Assembly (NCBI GenBank): GCA_025457665.1
Contig: JALOTY010000019.1
Span: 1-50,408 of the forward strand
Reading direction: 5' to 3'
DNA: 50,408 nucleotides
Source of the DNA: Akkermansiaceae bacterium
GTDB taxonomy: Bacteria; Verrucomicrobiota; Verrucomicrobiia; Verrucomicrobiales; Akkermansiaceae
Under the pieces are notes generated by a model, which was not told the DNA's origin, did no database searches, and saw nothing but the letters and a program-made list of their open reading frames with translations. Within the stretch, counting starts at the first letter, position 1. Every line of letters begins with the position of its first letter. Both the position numbers and the translations under genes were made by a program. Of this stretch, positions 16,714 through 27,100 are shown in pieces.

Positions 16714-17403
16714 ATGAAAACAAGAGCATCCCTGCGGGGCTTCACCCTGACTGAACTTCTGGTGACGATCGTGATCATCGCGATCCTTGCCGCTCTCTCG
16801 GGAATGCTTGTTTCCCGCCTGAAGGAATCCGCCCGCAAGGCAGCGAGCACGGGAAATCTCAGGCAGGTGGGCGTGGCCGTGAACATCTTCGTTTCGGAGA
16901 ACAACGGATTCCTGCCGGCTTCGCGATCCTCCAAGGGAATCTTCTGGCCGGAGCTGGTTTTCGAGCATGTCGGATCCGTCACGCCCTATCTGATCCCCAA
17001 CACCCCGGATCGTCCGATGGATGCCAAAGTCACCCCTGTGGAAGGATACTTCCCGCTGGCGGACAAGTCGGCCATGACTCCGGAAGGCACGCCGATCCGA
17101 TGGAACTACACCATCAATGGCGGTCATTCGAAACTGGTGTTCTCCGAGCTGTCTGCCGATGGCAAGCCGATGCCGGGCCTCGGTCGCGGGTATTCGCGTC
17201 CTTTCACCCAAGTCAAAAAGCCCGGTCGGACCGTGATGATGGCAGAGGGCACCTCCTGGTGGCTCAATGCGTCCGCCAAACCGAACAGTGACCGGATCCG
17301 GCGCTGGTCGAATGGCACGGCCAACATCCTTTGGTGTGATGGCCGGGTGTCTTTGGAAGACCCTGCCGAACTGGAACAGAGCGATTTCCATGTCTCGAAG
17401 TGA
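16714..17403 (+). CDS. Type II secretion/pilin-like prepilin protein (GspG/H-like)
   Basis: A 229-residue protein with a prepilin leader: a short basic start, then GFTLTELLVTIVIIAILAAL, with processing expected after the Gly and a Glu at mature position 5. The C-terminal globular domain ends in NGTANILWCDGRVSLEDP, resembling the xxDGHV-like ending of DUF1559/pseudopilin proteins abundant in Planctomycetes and Verrucomicrobia. It sits 45 bp after one ATB protein and 68 bp before its paralogue, so the three are probably co-expressed. It may be assembled by a type II/IV-like machine encoded elsewhere; no prepilin peptidase or ATPase is in the window. Confidence 0.85.
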   Translation: MKTRASLRGFTLTELLVTIVIIAILAALSGMLVSRLKESARKAASTGNLRQVGVAVNIFVSENNGFLPASRSSKGIFWPELVFEHVGSVTPYLIPNTPDRPMDAKVTPVEGYFPLADKSAMTPEGTPIRWNYTINGGHSKLVFSELSADGKPMPGLGRGYSRPFTQVKKPGRTVMMAEGTSWWLNASAKPNSDRIRRWSNGTANILWCDGRVSLEDPAELEQSDFHVSK

Positions 17404-17471
17404 ACCGATCGCTCTCTCGACCCCGTCATTGAAGTTTACTGAAGCCTCGAAAACCAAGCCCTATTAGAACC

Positions 17472-20402
17472 ATGAAATTCCGCGCCAATCCCTTTCTTCC
17501 TCTATCCTTTTTCATCGCCATCACTCCGGCGGTACCCGCCGCCACTCTCCACTGGGATGGGACGGACTCCACGGCTGATCCCGATGGCGGTTCCGGGGAT
17601 TGGAATGATGTCGATACGAACTGGGACGACGCCGCCACGGCGGGCAACGACGAGTCATGGCCGACGACATCCAGTGGCGATGACGATGCGATTTTCGGCG
17701 GAACGGCCGGAACCGTGGCGGTGGACAACATCGGCATCACGGTGAATGACATCACCTTCAACACCGCCAACTACAGCATTACTTCGGGCCTGCTTATTTT
17801 CGACAGCCTCGATCCGGACGGTGCGGGTCCTCTAACAGCTCCTCTGCCCACCATCACCAACGCGGTTGCGGCCACCATCAGTGCCTCGCTGGAGGGCACT
17901 GCCGGTTTGCAGAAAGTGGGCAATGCGACTCTCACCCTCTCCGGATTGAACACGGGCATCACCGGACCTTTGGTGGTTTCCGGTTCCACCACGGGGAACA
18001 ACGGTGGAATCATCGCGCAGGGATCCACTTCGGTGGAAGGATTCACCAGTATCGAGGTTCAGACCAACAGCTTCCTCGCCCTCGGTGGCGTGACCTTGGC
18101 AGAGACCGTGCCGGTCACCCTTTTCGGCGGAGGTGGTACCGCGGCACCCGATGGTGCGTTGCGTGGCGCCACGGGAGTGAGCGTGGTGAATTCTCCTGTG
18201 ACGATTGCCAATGGAAGCGTCCGTGTGGGGAATCTTGGAACGTCCACGACCTTCAACGGTGCTATCACGGCAGCCAGTGGTTCGGGTTTCGGTTTGCTGA
18301 TCCGTCGGTCCTTCAATCAGGGAACGATTTTCACCAACACCGGGAACTACTGGGAAGGCGTCACGCAACTCCACGACGGCACGCATTTCTTCCATCCCGG
18401 GGCCTTGCCGGATGCGAGCAATCTCTCCAATGCCATGTCCGCATCGACATGGTTCGAAACCAGCGGCACCTTCACGCGCGGAGTAGGGACGGGCGCAGGG
18501 CAGGTGCAGTTCAATGCGACGGCCGGACGCGTGAATGGCTTCTCGGCTCGCGGAGGGGATCTTGAAATGAATCTCGGCGGAGCCGGGACTCCTGTGGGTC
18601 TCGTCTGGGGTGTGGATCTCTTCACGCCGGCGATCCTCGGTTTTTCCGGCCCGAGTGCCGATGGCACGGTGAACTTTTTGAATCCGATCAGTCTCAATGG
18701 GGCGAACCGGACCATTGAGGTCCGCAATGGCAGTGCGGACGTGGATGCGGTCCTTGCCGGGACCATCAGCGGACCAGCAGCGAGCGTCCTGACCAAAACC
18801 GGCAGTGGGGTGTTAGAGCTTTCCGCTGCGAACACCCATCCGGGCGGCACGGTCATTGCCCAGAGCCAGAATGTGATCAATCCTCTGCGGGTCTCCCATT
18901 CCAACGCGCTGGGCACCGGCTCGCTGACGATTGGTGCCGGCGGCAATGGAGACTCTTCGCGGCTTGAACTGGCAGGTGACGTCACGATCACCAACAGCAT
19001 CCCCGCTTTGACGTCCCGCAACAATTTCGCGCCATCCATCGTCAACGTGACCGGAGACAATACGTTGACCGCAAACATCTCCAGTGGTGGTGGCGGTTCG
19101 AGGATCAGCATCGTTTCCAACGAGGGTCTCCTCACGCTATCCGGTTCTCTTGGCGTGCGGAATCCCCACTTTGATGGCGAGGGTGACATCCTGGTTTCTG
19201 GAAACATTACTTCAGCTTCGACCTTCCGCAGTCTCGTGAAAAATGGCGCGGGCAAGCTTACCCTGACCGGTGCTTCGAATGTGATCGAGACCGCGACCAC
19301 CATCAACGCCGGGACCTTGCAAATCGGCAATGGGGGCTCGACCGGGACTCCCGGGATTGCTCCGATCAACAATGGCGGTACGCTGGTTTTCGATCGTGAT
19401 GGCAGTCTTGCAGTCGCCGGGGCCATTTCCGGGGTGGGAAACCTGGTGAACCGCGGGCCTGGAGTGGTCGAGTTGAATGGAACCTTGAGCTATTCGGGAA
19501 CCACCTCTGTTGAAAACGGGACCTTGCGCATCAATGGCGATGGCAGCGCCGCCACGGCCCAGATCAGTGTGGGCGATGGAGTGGGTGCGGCGAATTCAGC
19601 GATCCTCGGTGGAACCGGATCGGCGGGTGGTGCGGTCGTGCTTTCCTCCGACGGAGCGATCGCGCCCGGTGCCGGGATCGGCATTCTCGATCTTGTGGAC
19701 GATGTCTCGGGCAACGGGGGACTGATGATCGAAGTGGACGGAGCCACGGCAGACACTCTGATCGTGGGAGGAGCCCTGGATATCAGTGCGATGAATCTTT
19801 CCATCACCACCCTGAATGCCGGGACTGGAGCGGCTTTTGTCATTGTGGACGCGGCTTCTCCCATCACCGGCGCGGCCTTTGCCAGTGTGAGCGGTGTGCC
19901 TGCAGGTTACACATTGACCTACGGCTACAACGATGGCGTGGACAGTCACAACATCGCGCTGGTGGCAACGGGAGGAACGCCCTTCACCACCTGGGCGAGT
20001 GGCAATGGCCTTGCCGGAGGCGATGCGGCTGCCGAGGCGGATCCGGATGGCGATGGTCTGAACAATGCGATCGAATTTGTCATCGGTGGACAACCGAACC
20101 CGGCGAATGCCAACGCATCCTCGGTGGGAATCGCTCCGACCGGTGTGGAAGATGGCAGTGAGCTGGTATTCCGCTATCGTCGGACCGACCTGTCGCTGAC
20201 CGAGCCGGGAATCTTGATGGGCGTGCAGTATGGCTCGGACTTGAGCGGTTGGACAACGGCTCAGGATGGGGTCAACGGAGTGACGGTTGTGGTGACGGAT
20301 GATTTCCACGGCGCGGGGATCGACCGCGTGGAGGTGAGGATTCCGAAGACCCTCGCCGTGAACGACAGGCTCTTCGCCCGACTCCGTGTCACCCTGCCAT
20401 AA
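17472..20402 (+). CDS. Autotransporter-associated beta-strand repeat protein (paralogue)
   Basis: A 976-residue secreted protein. The signal peptide (LPLSFFIAITPAVPAATLHW) leads into the same WDGTDSTADPDGG opening and ATB repeats as the gene at 14086. Long blocks are nearly identical, for example TGNYWEG-TQLHDG, ALSAS/AMSAS-TWFET and GTGAGQVQFN, which indicates tandem duplication. The C-terminal region differs. After the last beta repeats comes DAAAEADPDGDGLNNAIEFV, a calcium-loop (thrombospondin type 3-like) segment common at verrucomicrobial protein ends, then a beta-rich tail ending LFARLRVTLP with no PEP-CTERM anchor. The two paralogues may therefore differ in how they are held at the surface. 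Confidence 0.85.
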   Translation: MKFRANPFLPLSFFIAITPAVPAATLHWDGTDSTADPDGGSGDWNDVDTNWDDAATAGNDESWPTTSSGDDDAIFGGTAGTVAVDNIGITVNDITFNTANYSITSGLLIFDSLDPDGAGPLTAPLPTITNAVAATISASLEGTAGLQKVGNATLTLSGLNTGITGPLVVSGSTTGNNGGIIAQGSTSVEGFTSIEVQTNSFLALGGVTLAETVPVTLFGGGGTAAPDGALRGATGVSVVNSPVTIANGSVRVGNLGTSTTFNGAITAASGSGFGLLIRRSFNQGTIFTNTGNYWEGVTQLHDGTHFFHPGALPDASNLSNAMSASTWFETSGTFTRGVGTGAGQVQFNATAGRVNGFSARGGDLEMNLGGAGTPVGLVWGVDLFTPAILGFSGPSADGTVNFLNPISLNGANRTIEVRNGSADVDAVLAGTISGPAASVLTKTGSGVLELSAANTHPGGTVIAQSQNVINPLRVSHSNALGTGSLTIGAGGNGDSSRLELAGDVTITNSIPALTSRNNFAPSIVNVTGDNTLTANISSGGGGSRISIVSNEGLLTLSGSLGVRNPHFDGEGDILVSGNITSASTFRSLVKNGAGKLTLTGASNVIETATTINAGTLQIGNGGSTGTPGIAPINNGGTLVFDRDGSLAVAGAISGVGNLVNRGPGVVELNGTLSYSGTTSVENGTLRINGDGSAATAQISVGDGVGAANSAILGGTGSAGGAVVLSSDGAIAPGAGIGILDLVDDVSGNGGLMIEVDGATADTLIVGGALDISAMNLSITTLNAGTGAAFVIVDAASPITGAAFASVSGVPAGYTLTYGYNDGVDSHNIALVATGGTPFTTWASGNGLAGGDAAAEADPDGDGLNNAIEFVIGGQPNPANANASSVGIAPTGVEDGSELVFRYRRTDLSLTEPGILMGVQYGSDLSGWTTAQDGVNGVTVVVTDDFHGAGIDRVEVRIPKTLAVNDRLFARLRVTLP

Positions 20403-20438
20403 ATGCCCCGAGGTCGGGCAAATCCGGGTGCGAAGAAT

Positions 20439-21521
20439 TCATGGCATGGATCTCTTCGCTCCCGGCGCCTGGCCGATGGTTCCACCGTCGATGAATCTGG
20501 CCTTGGGCCCGCTTTTCTCCCGATCCTCGATTCCCTGACTGACCTTGCCGGCCCACGTCACCACGCGACGGATGACAGGTCGGGGATCCCAGGAAATGTG
20601 GGCGATGCCAGGAATGCACCACTCGAAGTTTGGGTCTGAATCCGTGCAGGCCAGGGAAAGGTTCTGGGGCGCTGTGAAACCGAGCTGGGCGAGATGTTGC
20701 ATCACGGCAAAGAACAGCACGCTATCCCCGATGATCAGGGCTGTGGGTGGAGTATGGCGGAAGAGTGAAGCGATGGACTCTTGCAGTTCGCCGGGTCGGT
20801 CGCCCCAGTTGGGCAGGTTGTAGGCGCTTGTGGGAATCCCTCTCGCGGCGAGGAGATCGAGAAAGTGGCGTTCAAGTTGGCCGGGTTCCGGGATGCGGCG
20901 TTCCTCCCTTGCCAGCATCACGATGCGGCGATGGCCGAGTTTCACGAGTCGGTCGATCAGGACCTCGAAGGCAAGGGTCTTTTTCGGGACGGCACTGGCC
21001 ATGGGGATGCGTCCGCATCGTCCAAACAAGGCGAATGCAGGTTTCGGACCCTGGGAGAACCAAAGCAGGATGTTCCGCGAACCGGCGGTCACGATCCACG
21101 CATCGGCCTCGGTTCTTTCGACGAAGCGTGCGACGCGGGAGGCATCCATGCCCAGTTCACACAGACTTTTGGTCGCGAAAGTGGCCACATGCCCCGCCTC
21201 CGTGAGCTGGTGTCTGAGATCCACGAAGAGATGCCGCCATTGATCCTCGGGTTCGTAGAGAAGGATGGAGACCCGCAGGGGTTTGGGTTGGGAGTCCAAA
21301 CTGCCGCTGAGTAACCTTGGTTTTCCCGCCCCGCGTGAGACGACGATTCCCTCCGCTTCGAGAATCCTGAATGCGCTGCTGACCGTCTTGTGATTGACCC
21401 CGAGTTCGGCGGCAAGGGGCATACGGCCGGGGATCCTGCCCTGCCAACGTCCTTCCCGCAGACCATCCCGGAGGACCTGTGCCACTTGCTCCGCCAGGGT
21501 GGAAAACCGTCCGGGATTCAT
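20439..21521 (-). CDS. GntR-type HTH regulator with LacI/XylR-like sensor domain
   Basis: A 360-residue transcription regulator. Residues 1-75 form a GntR winged helix (LAEQVAQVLRDGLREGRW, MPLAAELGVNHKTVSSAFR, then LEAEGIVVSRGAGKPRLL). The rest resembles a periplasmic-binding-protein-like sugar sensor, with KLGHRRIVMLAREERR, PTALIIGDSVLFFAVMQHL and the terminal FIDGGTIG motif. Such regulators usually respond to a sugar-derived ligand. It is convergent with the ATB/prepilin cluster (36 bp between stops) and paralogous to the gene at 28366, which sits in the same arrangement after another secreted-protein pair. Its targets are not shown. Confidence 0.85.
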   Translation of the reverse strand: MNPGRFSTLAEQVAQVLRDGLREGRWQGRIPGRMPLAAELGVNHKTVSSAFRILEAEGIVVSRGAGKPRLLSGSLDSQPKPLRVSILLYEPEDQWRHLFVDLRHQLTEAGHVATFATKSLCELGMDASRVARFVERTEADAWIVTAGSRNILLWFSQGPKPAFALFGRCGRIPMASAVPKKTLAFEVLIDRLVKLGHRRIVMLAREERRIPEPGQLERHFLDLLAARGIPTSAYNLPNWGDRPGELQESIASLFRHTPPTALIIGDSVLFFAVMQHLAQLGFTAPQNLSLACTDSDPNFEWCIPGIAHISWDPRPVIRRVVTWAGKVSQGIEDREKSGPKARFIDGGTIGQAPGAKRSMP

Positions 21522-21621
21522 GCCCTCCCAATGACCCTTGAGGGGTCGGGTTCGTCCAGAAGAATCGATTCAGGCCCTGCTTCGATTCCTACCCATCCGC
21601 CTTGGGAGGCACAGGATCGGT

Positions 21622-22512
21622 TTATTTCTTCGCGGCCTCGTCGGCCTCCCGGACTTTGGCGAATCGGGCCCTCATTTCCTCCGCGCTGCCGATGGTCAAA
21701 TGGATCTGATAGGAGAAATCCGTGCCCGGTTCGATGGCCATGGTGCGGATGGGAGCGAAGTAGGAACATCCACCGCCCTTGGGTCCCGGAGGTCCGGGGT
21801 GGCGGTAGGTGGTGATGCGGTCGGTGCCGGGGAAAAAGACTCCCACTCCGCGGCCGTCCGGGCCCACGAAGCCCGCCCAGTTCTCCGTCGTCTTGCGGCT
21901 TTCGTTCGGCCATCCCGGTTGGTCTTTCTTGAAGGGTTTCCCGGTCCAGGGTTCGGCTCCATCGTAGTAAACAAGATCGGGCAAGGCGTAATCGATGAAT
22001 ACCGCGGGAAGCTCCTGATGAACGGCCGGATGCTGGATGTCGCCACGATACACGAAGCGGTAGCGGATCTTCACCATCGGACCCTCGAGGCGGATCCATT
22101 GCTGCATGCGGCAGTCTTCCAGATCCTGGCCGCCCGCCCAATTCACCGGCACGCTGCGCACGTAGAGTTCGTCGTTCTCCACTTTGCTTTCCAGCACTTT
22201 GGCGGGTTTGCCCTTGTAATCACCCCCTTGCACAGGGTTCCAGCGCCAAGGTTTCTTCACCCACAGCGATCCATCGGACTTGCCATAGTAGGACTGCTGG
22301 ATGAAGCGCCCGCGGTCGGCGTGATTGAGAAGGTTGCGGTCTTCCGGCAGTTCCGAAAGCCAGAAGATCGAGCCGCCCGAGGTCAGGTCCACGCCGATCT
22401 TGATCTTGCCGTTGTCGATGAAGCGGGTGTCCGAGGCGACTTCCGGGTTCGCCATCATGGAACCGGACGTCAGGCAAAGGGCGACGATGGCGGCGAGCGG
22501 TGAGGTCTTCAT
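21622..22512 (-). CDS. Secreted protein of unknown function, possibly sugar-related
   Basis: A 296-residue exported protein. The signal peptide MKTSPLAAIVALCLTSGSMMA, preferred over an upstream start at 22551, precedes DTRFIDNGKIKIGVDLTSGG, then IFWLSELPEDRNLLNHADRG and RFIQQSYYGK. The fold looks all-beta. Its opening resembles the sugar-mutarotase-like or beta-sandwich proteins that bacteria of this phylum export, but no catalytic motif is certain. Divergent from the Tat-exported oxidoreductase at 22621 with about 110 bp between starts, and 100 bp downstream of it the GntR/LacI-type regulator begins. This neighbourhood suggests a carbohydrate-related unit; the function itself is unknown. Confidence 0.7.
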   Translation of the reverse strand: MKTSPLAAIVALCLTSGSMMANPEVASDTRFIDNGKIKIGVDLTSGGSIFWLSELPEDRNLLNHADRGRFIQQSYYGKSDGSLWVKKPWRWNPVQGGDYKGKPAKVLESKVENDELYVRSVPVNWAGGQDLEDCRMQQWIRLEGPMVKIRYRFVYRGDIQHPAVHQELPAVFIDYALPDLVYYDGAEPWTGKPFKKDQPGWPNESRKTTENWAGFVGPDGRGVGVFFPGTDRITTYRHPGPPGPKGGGCSYFAPIRTMAIEPGTDFSYQIHLTIGSAEEMRARFAKVREADEAAKK

Positions 22513-22620
22513 GTTTCCGGATACGTGGACAAAAGCCCGGGACTCTCTCACGGATTCACGGGAGAGGGAAGTTTGTCTCGAATGATAAGATCGGAGGGCT
22601 GCTTGGGTAAGGAAGCTCCT

Positions 22621-23949
22621 ATGGAAATGGTTTCTGCTTCCAAGCTCCTCCCTATCAGCCGCCGCAAGGTCCTCGCCGGGCTTGCCGCGGGCTTCGCGCC
22701 GATGGTGCTGCCTTCCCGCTTGTTCGGTGCCGGGGCACCTTCATCCCGGGTGAATGTTTTGCTCATCGGAGCGGGGAGGCAGCTCTATCATACCAATCTT
22801 CCCACCCTTCTGGGCATGAAGGAAGTCCGCGTGGTGGGTGTGTGTGATGTCGACGCCAAGCGAGTGGCCGCCACCAAGCAGAAGATCGATCAACATTACG
22901 GCGACAAGTCATGCCGGACCTTCCGGGATTTCCGTGAAGCGCTGGAAATGGAGGGGGTGGATGCCGTGATGAATTCCACGCCGGACCATTGGCATGTCAT
23001 CATCGCTCTCGCGGCCATCGCCAAGGGATATCATGTGAGTTGTGAGAAGCCTCTCACCCGTTATCTCAAGGAGGGCAGGGTGCTTGCCGATGCGGCGGCA
23101 GCGAAAGGCGTGGTTTTCCGGACGGACAGTGAGTGCCGCTCCCACTCCTACATGACCCGCACCGCGGATCTCGCGATCAATGGGTATCTGGGAAACATCC
23201 GTCGATTCGTCGTCGGCGTCCCACGCGAAGGCGGCAAGGGTGGTGGCGATGCCACGCCGACCCAAGTGCCCGATCACCTCGACTACGAAATGTGGCTCGG
23301 CCCGGCACCCGAGGCACCCTATGCGGTCGATCGTGTGCATCCCGAAAGTCTCGATGGCCGCCCCGGCTGGATGCGCATCATGGATTATGCCGAAGGGATC
23401 GTCACGAATTGGGGCACGCATCTCATCGATGTCGCCCAGCTGATCAATGGCACCGAGCGCTCCGGTCCGGTTTCTGTCGAAGGTCAGGGGAATCGACCTC
23501 CGGAAGGCTCGCTCTGGAATACGCTGACCGATTTCGAGCTGCACTATCGTTATGAAAACGGAGTGACTCTCGAATACCGCATGGACGTGCCCTATCTCCG
23601 GGTGGAGGGCGATGAAGGCTGGATCCAAGCCCATTGGAACAGCCCGGGTGGTCTCAAGGCCAGTGATCGATCCATCTTCCGCACGAAGTTCCGGGATGGC
23701 GATATCCGGGTTCCGACGCGCGGGGACAAGGCCGACTTCATTGCGGCGATTCGCGAGGGCGTGAAAGTCATGGCGGATGCGGAAATCGGACATCGCACAT
23801 GCAGTGTCGGTCAGATCGGTCACATCGCGATCCAACGGGGAAAGAAACTCGAATGGGATCCAGCGGCGGAGACCTTCAAGGACGACCCCGAGGCCAATGC
23901 GATGCTGCGTGGTCGTTATCGCGGCGAGTGGTCGGTGGAAGGTGCCTGA
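22621..23949 (+). CDS. Tat-exported Gfo/Idh/MocA family oxidoreductase
   Basis: A 442-residue NAD(P)-dependent oxidoreductase family member, probably acting on sugars or inositols. The N-terminus has a twin-Arg signal (SRRKVLAGLAAGFAPMVLP). The nucleotide-binding fold follows: VNVLLIGAGRQLYHTNLPTL, then VVGVCDVDAKRVAATKQK. VDAVMNSTPDHWHVIIAL and YHVSCEKPLTRYLKEG contain the family's conserved EKP segment; the Lys there is the usual catalytic residue. The chosen ATG at 22621 has AAGGAAG at good spacing. Many Verrucomicrobia and Planctomycetes encode large sets of such Tat-exported proteins. It is divergent from the secreted protein at 21622-22512. Confidence 0.9.
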   Translation: MEMVSASKLLPISRRKVLAGLAAGFAPMVLPSRLFGAGAPSSRVNVLLIGAGRQLYHTNLPTLLGMKEVRVVGVCDVDAKRVAATKQKIDQHYGDKSCRTFRDFREALEMEGVDAVMNSTPDHWHVIIALAAIAKGYHVSCEKPLTRYLKEGRVLADAAAAKGVVFRTDSECRSHSYMTRTADLAINGYLGNIRRFVVGVPREGGKGGGDATPTQVPDHLDYEMWLGPAPEAPYAVDRVHPESLDGRPGWMRIMDYAEGIVTNWGTHLIDVAQLINGTERSGPVSVEGQGNRPPEGSLWNTLTDFELHYRYENGVTLEYRMDVPYLRVEGDEGWIQAHWNSPGGLKASDRSIFRTKFRDGDIRVPTRGDKADFIAAIREGVKVMADAEIGHRTCSVGQIGHIAIQRGKKLEWDPAAETFKDDPEANAMLRGRYRGEWSVEGA

Positions 23950-24021
23950 TTGCGCATTTTCATAGTCCGATCTTCCCGTAGATTCGGGATGGCCGGACTG
24001 TTCCCGGGGGCCATTGGCCCC

Positions 24022-24050
24022 TTGACACCTTGGGGCGTCGGGAGAATCTT
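24022..24050 (+). promoter_or_regulatory. Possible promoter upstream of an attenuator-like hairpin
   Basis: A perfect TTGACA lies at 24022-24027 with a weak AT-containing -10 region near 24044-24050. A transcript started here would meet the terminator-like hairpin at 24092 after roughly 40-70 nt. Confidence 0.3.
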
Positions 24051-24091
24051 CGTGTGACTACTTTGTCGTTACGGCCCTCGGGATCTTAGCA

Positions 24092-24123
24092 TCGGGATTC
24101 TGTCATACAGAAATCCGATTTTT
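24092..24123 (+). terminator. Rho-independent terminator or attenuator
   Basis: TCGGGATTCTGT (24092-24103) pairs with ACAGAAATCCGA (24107-24118) across a 3-nt CAT turn, with one A-A mismatch and one G-T pair, followed by TTTTT. It lies 143 bp after the Gfo/Idh/MocA stop and 60 bp before the pilin-like gene start, so it either ends the upstream transcript or attenuates the downstream one. Confidence 0.6.
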
Positions 24124-24182
24124 CCCTTCCTGTCGGGGCTCGGAGCTGACAATGTCCTCGAAACTCCAAACCCAGCCTCCGC

Positions 24183-27100
24183 ATGAAAACCCATTTCCTG
24201 CCCCGGAGGGTCCGTCGTATTCCGGCCGCGACCCCCCGTGGTTTTTCCTTGGTCATCACCATTTCCATGATGGTCCTTCTGTCCCTCCTTGCCGTCGGCA
24301 TGTTGGGGCTCGCCGGTGTCAGTATGCGCAATTCCGACCGCGGCGAGGACATGCGGATCGCCCAGGCCAACGCCCGATTGGCCCTCCTGATGGCCTTGGG
24401 TGACTTGCAGAAACAGCTCGGTCCGGACCAGCGGGTGAGCATCGCCGCGGATCAGCGATCTTCCGGGGGCGATGGCGGTCAAACTTCCTCGAACCCGCTC
24501 GCCCGCCAATGGACCGGGGTTTACGATGCCTGGCCCGCTGGCAGCACCGATCGCCCTGCGCCCACCTTCCGGCGCTGGCTGGTTTCCGGTGATCCGGGGT
24601 CTCTCGATGATCTCGTCCTGGCCGATCGGGCTCCCGCGAATGCGATCGAACTCGTGGGCAAAGGCACCTTGGGCAGCACCTCGAGCGATGGCCGTGTTTC
24701 CGTGCCATCCGTGAGGATGCAGGGCACCAAGGGCGGGCCGGGAAGGCTTGCCTACTGGGTGGCCGACCAGAACCTGAAGGCCGCCATCGGCACCGAACCG
24801 CCAAACAAGGGATCCAACCTGGCCGATATCCGCGGAAACCTCCAGGGCGCCCCGAGAAACGCGGTCGAATTTGCTCAATCCGGCGGAGCCCAGGTCTTCG
24901 ATTCCGACTGGTATGAAGAAACCGATCCCGAGCTTCTCACAAGTTGGTCCCAGACCGGCTTCGTTGCGAATTCGCCTCGCGCGCATCTTTCGCTTTTTCA
25001 TGATTTCACGCCATCGAGCAGCGGCCTGATCACCAATGTGCGTTCCGGCGGTTTCCGCAGGGACCTTTCGATGCAGCTTGAAAGAAGCGTCACCAGTTGT
25101 CCGCCCACTCCTCTCTATCAGGTCTCCGGGGAAAACGGAATCAACCTTCGTGAGCTGTGTGCCTACTACAAATTGTCGGACGAACTTCGTTTCTCCGGAT
25201 CGGCGACTTTCACCACCGGCGGCCGGATCGCCTCACGCTCTCCCTACTTCCTGATGGAAAGCAGCCCTGCGCTTTGCCAGAACGACGATGAGTTTCACTT
25301 CAAGATGCCTGTCGTGGTGAACTATCAGATGGTGTTCTCCTTCTCGGTCCGCCAGGTGAGCTCGGGAGGTAGTCAGGTCAATCGCCTGCACCTCGTTACG
25401 GATCCCATCATCACCCTCTGGAATCCTCTCGATGTCCCTGTCGTCATCCCTCAGACTTCCTTCCTTTCAGTGAAGTACTGGCAGCTGCCTTATGATTTCA
25501 TCATTCGTCGCGCGAACGGGACTACGGTCAAATGTCCTTTGATCGCATCGTTGTCTGGTGGCGATTCGAATTACATGACGATGAACCTCGGCAAGGTTCA
25601 GCAAATTGTCATGAAACCAGGGGAAGTGATGAAGTTCTCGCAAAGTGCGAGCACGGATGTTCGGCCTAATTTCGTTCGGAATGTCGATGCTAGAGTGGGA
25701 TTCAACTTCGGCGGGGGGGTAGCAAGGCCTCTTCGGACTGATGCTTCCCCCAGCAATACCGTCGATTTGGCGGCCAATGAGATCATCACCTACGAGGTCA
25801 GGCCAAATGGTTATACTGCAGGAGCATCGAAAACAAGCGGTCTCAATCCCATTGGAAGCCTCGGGCATACACGGCATTTTTCGCTTACCCACCATGAGCT
25901 TTACGTGGGTGAGGATCGCGACTCGAACAGCCTTGGCTTCGGAGGCATGTTTATCGACTACGACTTCGGCAACCGCCGACTGAGCCCCGACGAACTTCGT
26001 GATAGGCTCCAGGCTGGAACGAAGAACCCTTCCGAGCGTCTCTACGCCAATCGCCTCCCGGAGATCTTCCCGCCGATCACCTTCTCGCAAGGTCGCCCCT
26101 TGTCGGTGGCGGAAATGCAGGCGGCCAAGGCTCCCTTCATGGTCTTTTCCTTCAGTGCCAAGACGGAGACCGGCACGGATACCGGGACCCGCTTCCTCTC
26201 GCGCTTCAATCCCAAGGTGCATCATGTCGATTTCTACGACCTGACCGCACGCGAGCGGGCGATGCTGCCGTACGAAGTGCGGGTCGAACCGCTGACGAGT
26301 TGGAAAAACCGCAGCCTCGAAGTCAGCACGAATGGCAACGCCTTCTTCGGTGGCGGGCTCAATGCGCAATATGGATCGAGCTTCGTGACCACCCATTCGA
26401 TCCCGCGCGAGCCGATCGTTTCCCTCGCTGCCTTGCAGCATTCCATGGCCAATGGCTTCGAAATCTTCCGCCCGAAACAAGGCTATGCGACCCTCAATGC
26501 CCGCGAGCCGATGTTGCCGCAGATTTCCCATGCGATCGGCAATTCCCTTGCTCCTCCGGTTCTTGCGCCGGATCGCACCAGCGGCACGATTTCCGGATCA
26601 CGCCCCATCGCCGACCATTCCTACCTCGCCAATCAAGGGCTGTGGGATGATTGGTTTTTCTCCAGCATCGCTCCCCGCCGGGCCGCCACGGGCGGAAGCA
26701 ACCAAACCCAGAGAGTCACGGCCGAGAAATTCTTCAACGGCGAGGAAGACCTCCGCATCCGCCGCTATCGCCCGAATCTTGATGGCGAGGAACTCAACCG
26801 CCTTTTAGGCACTTTCTTCACCGGAGCGACTTCGAGCGAAACCGCCATCCGCGAAATCGCCAGCTATCTGCGCGTGGATGGCATGTTCAATGTGAACTCC
26901 ACTTCGGTGGAAGCCTGGAAAGCGGTGCTCGGTGGCCTGAAGGGACGCGAGATCATCGTGGGCGATGACAGCGGTGGCGAACGCACCCTGATGGATGGCG
27001 AAGGCCTGCCGGTCACGAATCTCATCACCCCGCGGAATGTCGTGGCGGAAGGACAAGGCCTGAACAGTGTGACCGATTCCGCCCAGTGGATGGGTCGCCG

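Noticed and set aside
16009..17457. A 482-residue minus-strand open frame
   Set aside because: Antisense to the end of the ATB gene and the whole prepilin-like gene. No ribosome binding site or domain was seen.
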